This document shows positions 24,745 through 33,625 of a stretch of 64,000 bases of DNA, piece after piece. This DNA comes from Ovis canadensis (lineage: Eukaryota; Chordata; Mammalia; Artiodactyla; Bovidae), in contig NC_091251.1 in the NCBI RefSeq assembly GCF_042477335.2, positions 34,054,501 to 34,118,500 on the forward strand, in the 5' to 3' direction. Position numbers and translations under genes: made by a program. Within the stretch, counting starts at the first letter, position 1, and every line of letters starts with the position of its first letter. Under the pieces are notes generated by a model. That model saw only the letters and a list, made by a program, of their open reading frames with translations. It did not search any database and was not told the DNA's origin.

Positions 24745-24963
24745 GGACCCCTGCTTCTGAATCCAAACCCTGCACATTACTGCCATGCTGTCTGGGGAGA
24801 GCCACACACCCCAAACTACCAGTCAAGTTCATGTGACTGAACATGTATACAGTACTGTTTCAGGAACACCCAGAAACCTCTCCAGCTCACCTACAGCTTC
24901 ATTCCTGTCAGGTGCAGCCTCCTGAAACCAGGATATGAAGGAGAGACTTGCTTGAAGGTGAAG
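24745..24963 (+). pseudogene. CIROP: psiCIROP remnants: GPLLL..CHAVWGEP block and CSLLKPGYEGETC exon
   Basis: 24745-24822 reads GPLLLNPNP then HYCHAVWGEP and TPNYQ without a stop. 24912-24963 reads RCSLLKPGYEGETCLKVK between a tgtcag acceptor and a GTGAGA donor. Both match the region before the catalytic motif in CIROP. Confidence 0.75.
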
Positions 24964-25339
24964 GTGAGAATGATTTATCGGATTTGGGGAACCGAAGACC
25001 TCTAGCCTATCTAGGCCTCTCCACCACCACCAGCATCAGAATTACTTAATGTGCTTCCTACCAGGGCAGATTCCTGAACCCCTCTCCTTTCGCAATTTAT
25101 TAAATCAGAGACTGGTAGGGAGTGGGGGAAAGACTCCCTGTTCTAAGCATCTGCCTAGGCGACATTCAGTTCATCAGACTAGCTGGCTCCTATCCTGGTA
25201 CCCAGCTTCCTGTCATCCTCTCCCCAGCCCAACCGCTAAGCTAGATGAGACATTTCACTCCCTACCATACCCCTGACACCCATCTACATGGTTATGCCTT
25301 GTGGTCAGGGCAGGAACCCCACTGCTGACCTATCCAGAA

Positions 25340-25414
25340 AGGGGGGCCAGGGATCCAAAACACTGATTTCTCCTGTATGTGTGGGTTGCCCACACATCCA
25401 AGCGCCACCAACAG
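25340..25414 (+). pseudogene. CIROP: psiCIROP exon remnant NTDF / VAHTSK with one-base deletion
   Basis: One frame reads PGIQNTDF up to 25370 and the next reads LYVWVAHTSKRHQQ from 25373 to the donor GTGAGG at 25415. The family motif is continuous here (NTDFLLYV), so a single base has been lost at about 25370. Confidence 0.8.
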
Positions 25415-25521
25415 GTGAGGATCAAATCAAATCCCTTTTCTTGGCTCTGCATCTCAATCTTAGATGTCATGGGAAAGAAAGGGAGCATATAAGTCATTTT
25501 CATTAAATTGTGCTTATTTGG

Positions 25522-25641
25522 AGGAATTCCCTAGTGGTTCAGTGGTTAGACCTCTGGGCTTTCACTGCTGAGGGCCTGGGTTCAATCCCTGGTGGGACAA
25601 CTAAAATCCTACAAGTTGTATGGTACAGCCGAAAAAAAAAA
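25522..25641 (+). mobile_element. CHR-type tRNA SINE
   Basis: tRNA-derived SINE (aattccctagtggttcagtg ... gggttcaatccctggt) ending in an A-run, flanked by an 11-bp target-site duplication tgcttatttgg at 25511-25521 and 25645-25655. Confidence 0.9.
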
Positions 25642-25821
25642 TCTTGCTTATTTGGGGTAACTTGGGGGCATGCTGATGAAGTTTGGATGGGCACTGAAAA
25701 CCCCCCACACCATCCCTTGGCACCACCTTTGCCAAGTTTCCTAGGCCTCCATTTTCAGGGAGAGCTCTGCATTACCCTAGTCCCCTCCTTTCTGCCCCCA
25801 TCTGACCTGGTCCATGAATAT

Positions 25822-25940
25822 TCATCTATTGTAGCCCCCACTGCCTGCTGCCAGCTGGACTAAGAAGACAGGCCGCTTGCTGATACCACTGTCTCCTGCA
25901 CCCTGCATTTTCCAGCCTCAGCCACAGTGTCGTGGTCATG
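25822..25940 (+). pseudogene. CIROP: psiCIROP exon remnant with RPLA motif and TAA stop
   Basis: The frame SSIVAPTACCQLD is followed by TAA (25861-25863) and then EDRPLAD, aligning with the M8 block that ends RPxAG; the Gly is now Asp. Further on, in a shifted frame, SLSHSVVVM ends at a GTGACT donor at 25941. Confidence 0.8.
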
Positions 25941-26142
25941 GTGACTGTTGCGTGATGAACAGGAAGAAGCAGACAGGCTGAGGCAGGGGGCGCACGTCAC
26001 TCAGCTTCCCACCAAGTGGAAGGACCTCCTCAGGGTGGAACAGAAGGTTCCTCAAGCTCTAGGAAGAGCCGATTGGGCAGAGGGGTGAGAGTGTGGGTCC
26101 ACCCTGCTGCGGTCCCTTCACTTTGCAGTCATGTGTCCTCAG

Positions 26143-26240
26143 GCCACACTCCATGAACTGCTCCATGCCCTGGGTTTCTCTGGATGGCTCCTTGAGACAT
26201 GGAAGGAAGGATTGTCTGAATGAGGGCAAGGTCTCTCCAC
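26143..26240 (+). pseudogene. CIROP: psiCIROP exon remnant with intact HELLHALGFS zinc motif
   Basis: After a gtgtcctcag acceptor the frame reads ATLHELLHALGFSGWLLETW. It contains the full HExxH active-site motif of M8 metallopeptidases (two zinc-binding His and the catalytic Glu, codons at 26152-26166) and the GFS that follows it in this family. The frame stops at a TGA shortly after. The motif survives while the surrounding gene does not. Confidence 0.88.
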
Positions 26241-26342
26241 ATATCAGCCAGAAGGAATCACTGATATCTCACCAACCCCTTCCTTCCAACTCTCTCTCAC
26301 CCTTCTGAAGTTTCCCTCTCATGTACCATCTCTCCTTTTCAG

Positions 26343-26470
26343 TCTTAGAGAGAACTGTTCTGCAAAGCAAGTGACAAGGCGAGACGAGTGGGGACAGCTG
26401 CTTTCCACCACAGCCTGGCCAAGCACTTGGAACTGTAGGAGGCTCACTGGGTGCTTCCTTGGAAGAAGCG
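26343..26470 (+). pseudogene. CIROP: psiCIROP exon remnant (DEWGQLL)
   Basis: Excellent acceptor (ctccttttcag) and donor (GTGAGA at 26471) survive. One frame reads LRENCSAKQVTRRDEWGQLL and then another reads SLAKHLEL before TAG, so a frameshift lies within the exon. Confidence 0.8.
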
Positions 26471-26553
26471 GTGAGAATGAGAACAGCTTAGGGTCATGGA
26501 AGGAAGAGGGAGCAGTCAAATGCTACCTCCTCCCGTGGGGCCCTTTGTCTTTA

Positions 26554-27060
26554 CACTGGGAGGTCTGACTACTCCAGGACTGTAAATGACTGCTACCTAT
26601 GACAGTGCCCAATGTCCTAGGCTTGACCCAATCACTTGCTGCCTTCAAAGACTCAGGCTGAGGCTTCCTGGGTGGTCCAGTGGTTAAGAATCCACTTTCC
26701 AGTGCAAGGGAGACTGGTTTGAACCCTAGGACAGGAAGATCCCACATGGCATAGAGCAACTAAGCCAGTGCCCCACAACTACTGAACCAAAGCTCTATAG
26801 CGACTGCGAGCCACAGCTACTGAAGCCAGTGCACCTAGAGGCTGCGCTTCGAAAGAAGAGAAGTCACCACAATGAGGAGCCTGAGCACAGCAACTGGAGA
26901 GTAGCTCCCGCTTGCTGCAACTAGGGAAAGCTGTGTAGCAACGAAGACCTGCTACAGCCAAAAGGTTAGATCAGGAAATTTTTGGGAAGAAAAAAAAAAA
27001 AAAGACTGGGGCTGGGACCAGGTCGACCACAGCACTGCAGAGGGGCTGTTGTGGAGCCGG
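26554..27060 (+). pseudogene. CIROP: psiCIROP exon remnant split by a CHR SINE
   Basis: Before the SINE the DNA reads HWEV-stop-LLQ ... LAAFKDSG. After it the reading resumes as DWGWDQVDHSTAEGLLW up to the donor GTGAGA at 27061. The SINE at 26661-27000 sits between, with a 14-bp duplicated target (26647-26660 and 27001-27014, two mismatches). Confidence 0.8.
26661..27000 (+). mobile_element. CHR-type tRNA SINE inserted in a psiCIROP exon
   Basis: tRNA-like head (ggcttcctgggtggtccagt), long CHR body (gcaactaagccagtgcccca ... gtgtagcaacgaagacctgc) and A-tail. The flanking target duplication aaagact..ggctg lies in coding remnant DNA. Confidence 0.88.
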
Positions 27061-27238
27061 GTGAGAGATAAGGGAGAATTGCAGAGGGCATTTCTGACTC
27101 AAGTCAGCTTGGGGTAAGTGGAGAGGTTGGAGGGGGTTATCTGCTGCTAACGTGGAATGGAAACTGTGAGCATGGCTGTCCTTGAGGGGTTTGGGGGGTT
27201 CACTTGTTCTGAGGCCTCTTTGTCTTCCTGTCTCTCAG

Positions 27239-27480
27239 GGCCTGGCCTGGAATCTGGCCCTGTGACCGCCTGTGGGAATGGCGCCTCAGGCTTCTCCTGT
27301 ACTGGCTGCCGTGCATGTGCTGCGGGGCTGAGGGGCTGCACAACTGGCCGCCATCCTCGTGTCACTCTCTAATTCCCCACACACAGCGGCCTGGGCTGCC
27401 ACTACCCGCACCTGGATAAATGAAGCTGCTCCCCAGACCCCATGCTGGGAGGCCCCTGCAGGTTCAAGCCCTTGGTCAGC
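27239..27480 (+). pseudogene. CIROP: psiCIROP Cys-rich remnants
   Basis: 27239-27311 reads GLESGPVTACGNGASGFSCTG after a strong acceptor (cctgtctctcag). After what looks like a short intron ending acacag, 27388 onward reads GLGCHYPHLDK, TGA (27421-27423, where the family appears to have Gly), SCSPDPML and FKPLVSG. Confidence 0.78.
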
Positions 27481-27588
27481 GGGGTGGCTGGACTAGAGAA
27501 AGCGGAATGAAACAGAGTTGGCCCAGACAGAAGTCTCCTTCTGAGGCATCTGGACAAACACTATTCTACCCTCTGCCCTGCCCTTCAG

Positions 27589-27860
27589 AGTGAACGCTCA
27601 GAGAAGGGAAATGGATTCCCACCTGGGGCAGAGAATCCCCATGGGGAGATCTGCCATCCTTAGAGTCGGTGCTTCCTTGCCAACCTCACTTCACAGCTGC
27701 TCCCTGGGGACAAGGCCAGGCATCCCTCTCAGATGCCACATGGAAGGAAGCAGAGCTGACTGGCTGCTGCTGTTTACATCAATGCATAGAGAGGGCAGTG
27801 TACAAAGTGCAGGTGGAGGGATCATCCTGGGCCCCATGCCTTCCAGGAAAGGCTATTCAG
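27589..27860 (+). pseudogene. CIROP: psiCIROP exon remnant (CLHQC..VQVEGS) with mutated splice donor
   Basis: After the acceptor cctgcccttcag the first frame reads NGFPPGAENPHGEICHP, TAG (27661-27663) and SRCFLANLTSQLLPGD. A frameshift then leads to KEAELTGCCCLHQC and VYKVQVEGSSWAPC with LPGKAIQ at the exon end. The expected donor GTGAGT is ATGAGT at 27861-27866. Confidence 0.85.
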
Positions 27861-27947
27861 ATGAGTATCAGAAGTGGACTGGCTGTAGCACACTGGCAAA
27901 AAAGTTTGGAAGTGCTCTTGTGGTAGTACCACACAATGTGTTTTTAC

Positions 27948-28145
27948 GTAATTTTTTTTTTTAATCATTGGAGTATAGTTGTTTTACAATACTATTTTAG
28001 TTTCAGGTGTACATAGAGCAACATTGAAAACACGTGTTTCAATATTTTTATAGATTATACTCCATTTAAAGTTACTATACAATTTTGGCTCTATACATTG
28101 CGCTGTACAATAAATCACTATAGCTTACGTATTGATGTTCATTCA
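27948..28145 (-). mobile_element. L1 3' end fragment
   Basis: It begins with a T-run and ttaatcattggagtatagtt, the usual antisense view of a ruminant L1 3' end, then tagtttcaggtgtacatag. It lies in a psiCIROP intron. Confidence 0.7.
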
Positions 28146-28264
28146 TTTTTTACTAAGTACCCTACTGAGTCCGTGACTCTGATTTAGAATGAATTTTCCT
28201 TAGAAGGTGGGCTTGAGTAGGTAACTGAGGCTATAACCATGCCCTGCTACATATTTCCTTGCAG

Positions 28265-28772
28265 ATACCTGGCTACTATGATCTTCTGTCGCTCATGCTG
28301 GTTGTGTTAGACTAATGAAGTTACCAATGCTGCTGCTGCTGCTGCTGCTAAGTCGCTTCAGTCGTGTCCGACTCCGTGTGACCCCACAGACAGCAGCCCA
28401 CCAGGCTCCCCTGTCCCTGGGATTCTCCAGGCAAGAACACTGGAGTGGGTTGCCATGTCCTTCCCCAATGCATGAAAGTGAAAGTGAAGTTGCTTAGTCG
28501 TGTCCGACCTTCAGCGACCCCATAGACTGCAGCCTACCAGGCTCCTTTGTCTATGGGATTTTCCATGCAGGAGTACTGGAGTGGGGTGCCATTGCCTTCT
28601 CCAGTTACCAATGCTATTACTTACAAACTGTAAATCTTTCAATCCAAGACCTGTTATTCCAGCTGTCTTGAGGATTAGTTGGGTCTCCAAGAGACTCCCT
28701 GGGGAAGGAACAGTGAGAAACACTGACAGAAGCAGTACTACAGGCTCTAGTGAGCAGAGAAGGCACTGGCAG
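28265..28772 (+). pseudogene. CIROP: psiCIROP exon remnant split by a BOV-A2 SINE
   Basis: The acceptor ccttgcag is intact and is followed by IPGYYDLL. After the SINE the frame reads NLSIQDLLFQLS, TGA (28669-28671), LVGSPRDSLGKEQ, TGA (28714-28716), TEAVLQALVSREGTG and the donor GTAAGG at 28773. Confidence 0.82.
28332..28602 (-). mobile_element. BOV-A2 SINE inserted in a psiCIROP exon
   Basis: Reverse BOV-A2 dimer starting with a GCT run. The target-site duplication agttaccaatgct is perfect at 28319-28331 and 28603-28615. Confidence 0.93.
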
Positions 28773-28966
28773 GTAAGGAGATGCTTCCAGCTAAGGATTT
28801 ATACAGGGGGCCAAGGAGAATGCTGAAGTCCTTTACTTCCTAACCCTCCTCTGAAGACCTTCCCGTTCATCGCACACCTGTTTCATGACATACTCTTTCA
28901 GGGACTATACTTCCATTAAGAGATCCAAGTGTCCAGAAAAAAGAAAAAAGAGATCAGTCCTTTTAG

Positions 28967-29143
28967 GTGCTATATCCACAGCCCCTTACCACTAGTCTGG
29001 TGTTCACTGCACATATGTGGAAATTTCCTGGCTGCCAAGGGCCTTCAGTTGGCATGCTGCCTAGGGCTCTGACCTTGACTCTCCAGAAGAAACCTCTAGA
29101 AGTACCATTATGAAGAAGCCACCCTTATCATAAAATACAGCAA
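28967..29143 (+). pseudogene. CIROP: psiCIROP penultimate exon remnant (HMWKFPGCQGPS)
   Basis: After tccttttag the DNA reads CYIHSP, then in a shifted frame TSLVFTAHMWKFPGCQGPS, RALTLTLQKKPLEV and a diverged end near CAGCAA|GTAACA. Confidence 0.82.
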
Positions 29144-29244
29144 GTAACAGCAAGTAAGGAAACATTCCAAGAAGTCTTCAAATTCCAGAATCTAGGTATT
29201 TGAAACTGTGTTGCTTAAACACTCACTCATACTCTGACCTGTGT

Positions 29245-29443
29245 GCTGCTGTGCCGTCGCGGTAGTCGTGGCCCGCTCCGCAGTCCCATGAACTGTAGCC
29301 CGCCAGGCTCCTCTGTCCATGGGATTCTCCAGGCAATACAGGAGCGGGTCCTCATGCCTTCCTCCACGGGAGCATCCCAGCCCAGGAGTCAAACCCACAT
29401 CTCCTGCATTTTCAGGCAGATTCTTTCCTGTTGCGCCACCAGC
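29245..29443 (-). mobile_element. Bov-tA SINE (diverged)
   Basis: Reverse SINE with ccgccaggctcctctgtcca and the tRNA head complement at its right end (attctttcctgttgcgccac). Confidence 0.8.
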
Positions 29444-29571
29444 GACTATACGAAGTTGTATTTCTGAAAACAAGGATCCCTGACATGGGGCCCATTACTG
29501 TGGGACACCTCTCCCCTCCACAGTAATGGAGTTTACCCATCTCTAGGACATACGGCTCCTAGTCCCCTTTT

Positions 29572-29685
29572 CTTCTTTTTTGCCTGTGCTGCCTAGATTG
29601 TGGGATCTTAGTTCCCTGACCAGGGATCAAACGTGGGTCCCCTGCAGTGGAAACAGAGTCCTCATAACTGGAGCACCAGGTTGAG
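29572..29685 (-). mobile_element. CHR-type SINE fragment
   Basis: The antisense CHR signature tgggatcttagttccctgac then cagggatcaaacgtgggtcc is present. Confidence 0.75.
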
Positions 29686-30097
29686 GAGCATCACCTTGGT
29701 GCATGACCAATGCACCTTGCCCAGACACCATTGTCTAGCTTTTCCCCTAAGTCATTTCCCTTGCTGCCAAGTTCTCCTTCCAACAATATAGGTTCCTGGC
29801 AGTCTTGGATCTTGGTCTCATTCATTTCAGGTTGTGTAAACCCTTTTATTGATTTCTTGTTCTGCTTACCATTTAGGAGATCTAGATATTAAAATAAAGG
29901 TAGAAAAAAAGAAAATAGCTGAGAGAGGGTCTGAGGGAGTTCTGGGTGAGGGAAGGTCTGAGAGTGTCGATGGAGCAAAAGAAAAGAAACATAAATAGGA
30001 GTAACTTCAAAAAAATAGAAATAAAAATAAAACAAAGGTAAGACCCTCCGCCACCTAGGCACTATTCCAGGCCACATTATCACCTCTACGTTCCTAG

Positions 30098-30306
30098 GTT
30101 TTTGGTTACTTTGGACCATAATTTTTTCATGACCCATCAAGGTCTGTCCATAGGATTCTGCCCAATGTTGTTTTTCCTGTGGATGCACTGGGAACCATGG
30201 CCTATCAGAAAGAAGCTACTCTTCAGGTGGGACCTCCTGCCCTTTTATCATTCACCAGAGCTCCAGTGCACAACAGGGGGCCCAGTGGAGGGATCACAAA
30301 GTGTGA
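30098..30306 (+). pseudogene. CIROP: psiCIROP last exon remnant: transmembrane segment and tail
   Basis: After acgttcctag the frame reads LVTLDHNFFMTHQGLSIGF, a hydrophobic stretch CPMLFFLW in place of the membrane helix, then FYHSPELQCTTGGPVEG. The ancestral stop is probably the TGA at 30304, one base out of the present frame. The exon lies tail to tail with C14orf119. Confidence 0.85.
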
Positions 30307-30496
30307 TGCTACCTGGAGCACGACAGGGGTTACAGCAGAGATGATTTCTTAAGAGACACTGGATAAAAGTTCATCTAATGTCTATATTTACGTTCTACTT
30401 TTCTCAGAATGCCTCTTTCTCTGTATATCAACATTACACTAGCCTTGGAATGGAAAAAAAAAGTAGAGACTTATGGTTCTGAAAATTCGTTACATT

Positions 30497-30502
30497 TTTA
30501 TT
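30497..30502 (-). promoter_or_regulatory. Candidate C14orf119 polyadenylation signal
   Basis: TTTATT on + reads AATAAA on -, about 670 bases after the C14orf119 stop, in a T-rich stretch. It is the first canonical signal downstream that I see, so the 3' UTR would be about 0.7 kb. Confidence 0.5.
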
Positions 30503-31168
30503 ATTTTTTTCGTTATTTTGACATAAAAAAATAAATCCTTCAGCCTATAAAGAATGCTACTTGTTTTCATATTGTTGTAAAGCAAACTTATAAGATAGGA
30601 ACATCTGCTACCAGTTCAAAAGATGCCACATATAAAGTCACTATTTGGATTCAAACAAACATCAGGGTGAAGGGAACAAACATCTGTCTCCTGATTTTTC
30701 CATAATTTTACTAAATCATCAAGAGGAAAGCTAGTAGTGGGGATGTTACAAAATTATGCCAGAATTTGGTAATGATAGTGAACCGGCCACGCAAATCCAG
30801 CTAGGTCATGACCTTGTACAAATGCTCTACCTGATACCCTAACAAGCCGGGCTGGTAATGGATTTGAGTTATAATGTATAGATTCCTTTCAGTTACAGTT
30901 GCAAAGGAAGTGTTTAAATTCTTGAAGTAAGCTAGGAAGCAGGCTGCTGATCTGGATTTGCTCAGATGGAAAACACTTCCAGCAGGAGTCCAGTTGACAG
31001 GCTGTTGGAATCACCAGGCCTGTACTTGTCAGGTAGTTTCCGCCAGCTGATCAGGACACCATCTCCAAGTCTTTGATGATACATTTCAAGTTCTCACAGT
31101 AAAGCTGTGGCCATGGCTGCATTAGCTCTGCCTATCTTCTTTGATTTTTTTTTCTTTGATTTTTAATA

Positions 31169-31597
31169 TCATTCTTTACCAGCTGTAGCAGCCACTGCTT
31201 GGTAAAACTTTGCCACAAAGTCTGGCTCACTGACCTCCAGCTGCCTGACAAATTCATTGCGTTCCTGCTCAGCCCAACCTCGAAACCACTGATCCCAAAG
31301 ACGTAACTGGCACTCAAAGATACAAGGTGGTCGGTTTGCTCCAGACACACTAAGCTGCTCCAGACTTTCCAGCAATGGCTGTAATTTTCCTGGTACTGCC
31401 TTAGCTACCAGGTCCTGAAGGAAACGTTCACGCTGAGGACCTGACCAGCTGGCAAACCAGTGAAGAATACACTTCATCTCCTGGGAAGTGATGTAAGACA
31501 TTGGAGGAGGAGAAGAGTTAGAAATATTGTCTGGTACTGGGGGTAAGGGAGAAGGGATGGAAAGCGGCATTGAAGAGGAAGACGATTCCAGTGGCAT
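31169..31597 (-). CDS. C14orf119: C14orf119 homologue, complete coding exon
   Basis: This is a conserved vertebrate protein of unknown function (a DUF4508-type family, from memory). The coding region is one exon of 142 codons plus stop on the minus strand, near the human length of about 140. It has a Ser/Pro-rich N-terminus (MPLESSSSS ... SPPPMSY) and then a conserved, mainly helical part with SQEMKCILHWFASWSGPQRE, LVAKAVPGKLQPLLE, FECQLRLWDQWFRGW and EPDFVAKFYQAVA. I chose the ATG at 31597 because a 3' splice site (tttatgtttcag) ends two bases before it, so the 23 extra in-frame codons upstream are intronic. A non-coding first exon must lie upstream, toward ACIN1. I see no membrane segment or signal peptide. 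Confidence 0.95.
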   Translation of the reverse strand: MPLESSSSSMPLSIPSPLPPVPDNISNSSPPPMSYITSQEMKCILHWFASWSGPQRERFLQDLVAKAVPGKLQPLLESLEQLSVSGANRPPCIFECQLRLWDQWFRGWAEQERNEFVRQLEVSEPDFVAKFYQAVAATAGKE

Positions 31598-33313
31598 CCT
31601 GAAACATAAAAGCACTGTTATGTACTCTCTGGATAGAGCAACGAAAACAAAGCTTCCCAACAACATGGAAACTTACCACACTCAACCAGCATCTATTACT
31701 TTTCACCAATTTGGTTTACAGAAAAACAACAGGGTCCTTTGTTTATTATCCAACTACCTTACAGAAAGCACCCAAGAATAACTTCATTTCATATCTGCCA
31801 ACTTTCCTCTTTTTCAAATCCATTACCCTCCCCAACCACTGCCTCCCTCCATCATTCCTACAAAGAATCTAAAAATAACCAAAGCATCCCTTGTTCATTC
31901 TGTCCCACCTAATTCTATGTTCTAGGTTGAGTAAAGAAAAAAATCAACGATTAATACTGGTCCAATATATCTTCCCTAAAATGAAAAAAAGGTATACATT
32001 TTTTAATTTACCAAGCAGCTGGTCAGGACCCAGATGCTAATCCTTTCTGAGCTATCAACAGTACGTTAAAAAAAAAAAAGAGAGAAAATCTTACACAGTG
32101 AAAGAGCCTTCTCTGCAATGTGCATGTAGCCTCTGAAATAAGAACTTTATAACTGTATTATTTTCTTACATTTCCTGTAAAGCATCAGGAAAAATTGAAG
32201 AGCAGAGTTAGTGAGGGTGCCTTGTCCAAAATGAGATAACAGAGTAAGAAAAACAGGAAAAGCAGCCAATTCTTTTTGAAGGACTGAGAAAACGGTCTAG
32301 TTGGTTTGCTGGCTTAGGGACCTAGCAAGTGTTATACTGCTGTGACAATTCATGTATGAACATTTTTCTTCGTGTTTAATAGAATACCTGTTGATGACCG
32401 GCCTTAGCATCACTAATGCAGCTGGTCAACCAGCTTAAATAGTTCTCAAATCCCACAGTTTGAATCTCGATGAAAACAAACTACTTGTTTACGACATATT
32501 TTACTGTTTGTGTTTCTTCTGTTCTAAGCTGGAGCGTTTCTACTGACAAAGAAACCCAGAAGCAATTACCATCAGTTCACTACCAAAACAGCTCAAGGAG
32601 GTTTCTTTTTCACAGTGGCCCTACAAGAAGCAATTCTTCCTAAAGGAATATTATTCTCTTATTCAGAGAAAGGGAGAACTTTTCCCGAGTCTTGCGACAT
32701 AGCTTCAATGGCAAGTTCAAGTTCAATGATCAAGAACTGGTTCGTAGGCCAGGTCCAAAGACACTATGCTGCCACCTTCCACTTTGGAGGCCACGGAATC
32801 TGGCATTCCGAGGTCCCAAAGAGCAACACAGCCCTAGATGGGAGTGGCGGAGATTCGGAAGATGGGAGGCGGTAGCTGTATCCGTAGAAGAGTTGGAGGC
32901 TTGCCACACTAAGGGTAGCACGCAAACACTGAGTCTTGCCCGGCCCAAGGAGGGAGGTACTTCTACCCCGCTTACCTCCCCTTTTCTCTCACAGGGCACC
33001 CGGAGACCGCCACAACAGGGTTTAGACTCCAACTATCGCGGCCGCTTCCATGTTTCCTGAAAACCCTAAGGAGGGCCAACCCGGCAGCCCACGCACTTCC
33101 GGCCCCGGACCCGCCCCAAACACCCAAGTTCCACAGCGCCTCAGCCTTAGGGCCGGAGATAGCCGAATAATTCCGATTATGGCTAGGCCAGAGTCGACAG
33201 CTTCCGAACGGATTCGATTCAAAACCTCGGTAAGACGAAGAGAACCGAGCTCTGAAAGCAGGATGCGGGAGGCGGGGAGAGGCTGGGAGGCTGGAAAGAA
33301 CCAATTGGTGCCG
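31169..33313. other. C14orf119 intron and C14orf119/ACIN1 divergent promoter region
   Basis: Between the C14orf119 coding exon and the ACIN1 start codon, 31.6-32.9 kb shows no exon or clear recent transposon. From about 32.9 kb CpG density rises and continues to about 33.9 kb. An ETS-type element cacttccggc lies near 33095, and a minus-strand splice donor (GGGAG|GTAAGC, GT at 32974-32975) could end the C14orf119 non-coding first exon. The two genes therefore probably start head to head within a few hundred bases. Confidence 0.55.
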
Positions 33314-33625
33314 ATGTGCAGACGGAAACACCCGAGCACTTCCGGAGGAACCCGGGGAGTTCTGAGTGGTAATCGAGGGGTTGACTATAGCAGTGGGCGG
33401 GGCCAACTCGGTACGTTCGAAGGGCGTTGGCGGAAATTACCGAAGATGCCCGAAGCCGTCGGGACGGACCCGAGTACCTCACGCAAGATGGCGGAGCTGG
33501 AGGAGGTGACTCTGGACGGGAAGCCTCTTCAGGCGCTGCGGGTGACCGACCTGAAGGCCGCACTGGAGCAGCGAGGCCTAGCCAAGAGCGGGCAGAAGAG
33601 TGCCCTGGTCAAGCGGCTCAAAGGG
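33314..33625 (+). CDS. ACIN1: ACIN1 coding exon 1 (SAP domain)
   Basis: 104 codons ending KRLKG before donor GTGAGG. Internal Met codons at 33446 (MPEAVGTD) and in the AAGATGGCGG context near 33484 could serve as alternative starts; the latter is also a YY1-type sequence. Confidence 0.93.

Larger units (their letters stand above)
24174..30306 (+). pseudogene. CIROP: Decayed CIROP (M8 leishmanolysin-like metallopeptidase), unitary pseudogene
   Basis: In mammals that keep it, CIROP is a membrane-anchored M8 zinc metallopeptidase acting in the ciliated left-right organiser. Here at least twelve remnant blocks occur in order and on one strand between CEBPE and C14orf119, the position of human CIROP: signal peptide, CLHDETQ, SLLRPPFS, CHAVWGEP, CSLLKPGYEGETCL, NTDF and VAHTSK, ACCQLD-EDRPLA, HELLHALGFS, DEWGQLL, AAFKDSG, a Cys-rich region, VYKVQVEGSSWAPCLPGKAIQ split by family comparison, HMWKFPGCQGPS, and a C-terminal YHSPEL. 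Several acceptors and donors survive. Disabling lesions include stops at 24582, 25861, 27421, 27661, 28669 and 28714, many frameshifts, a donor changed to AT at 27861, and two SINEs inside exons. Similarity is judged from memory of the family, not from an alignment. Confidence 0.9.

Noticed and set aside
32615-32875. 86-codon frame upstream of ACIN1
   Set aside because: It opens on a non-ATG codon, has no family signal and lies in the divergent promoter region.
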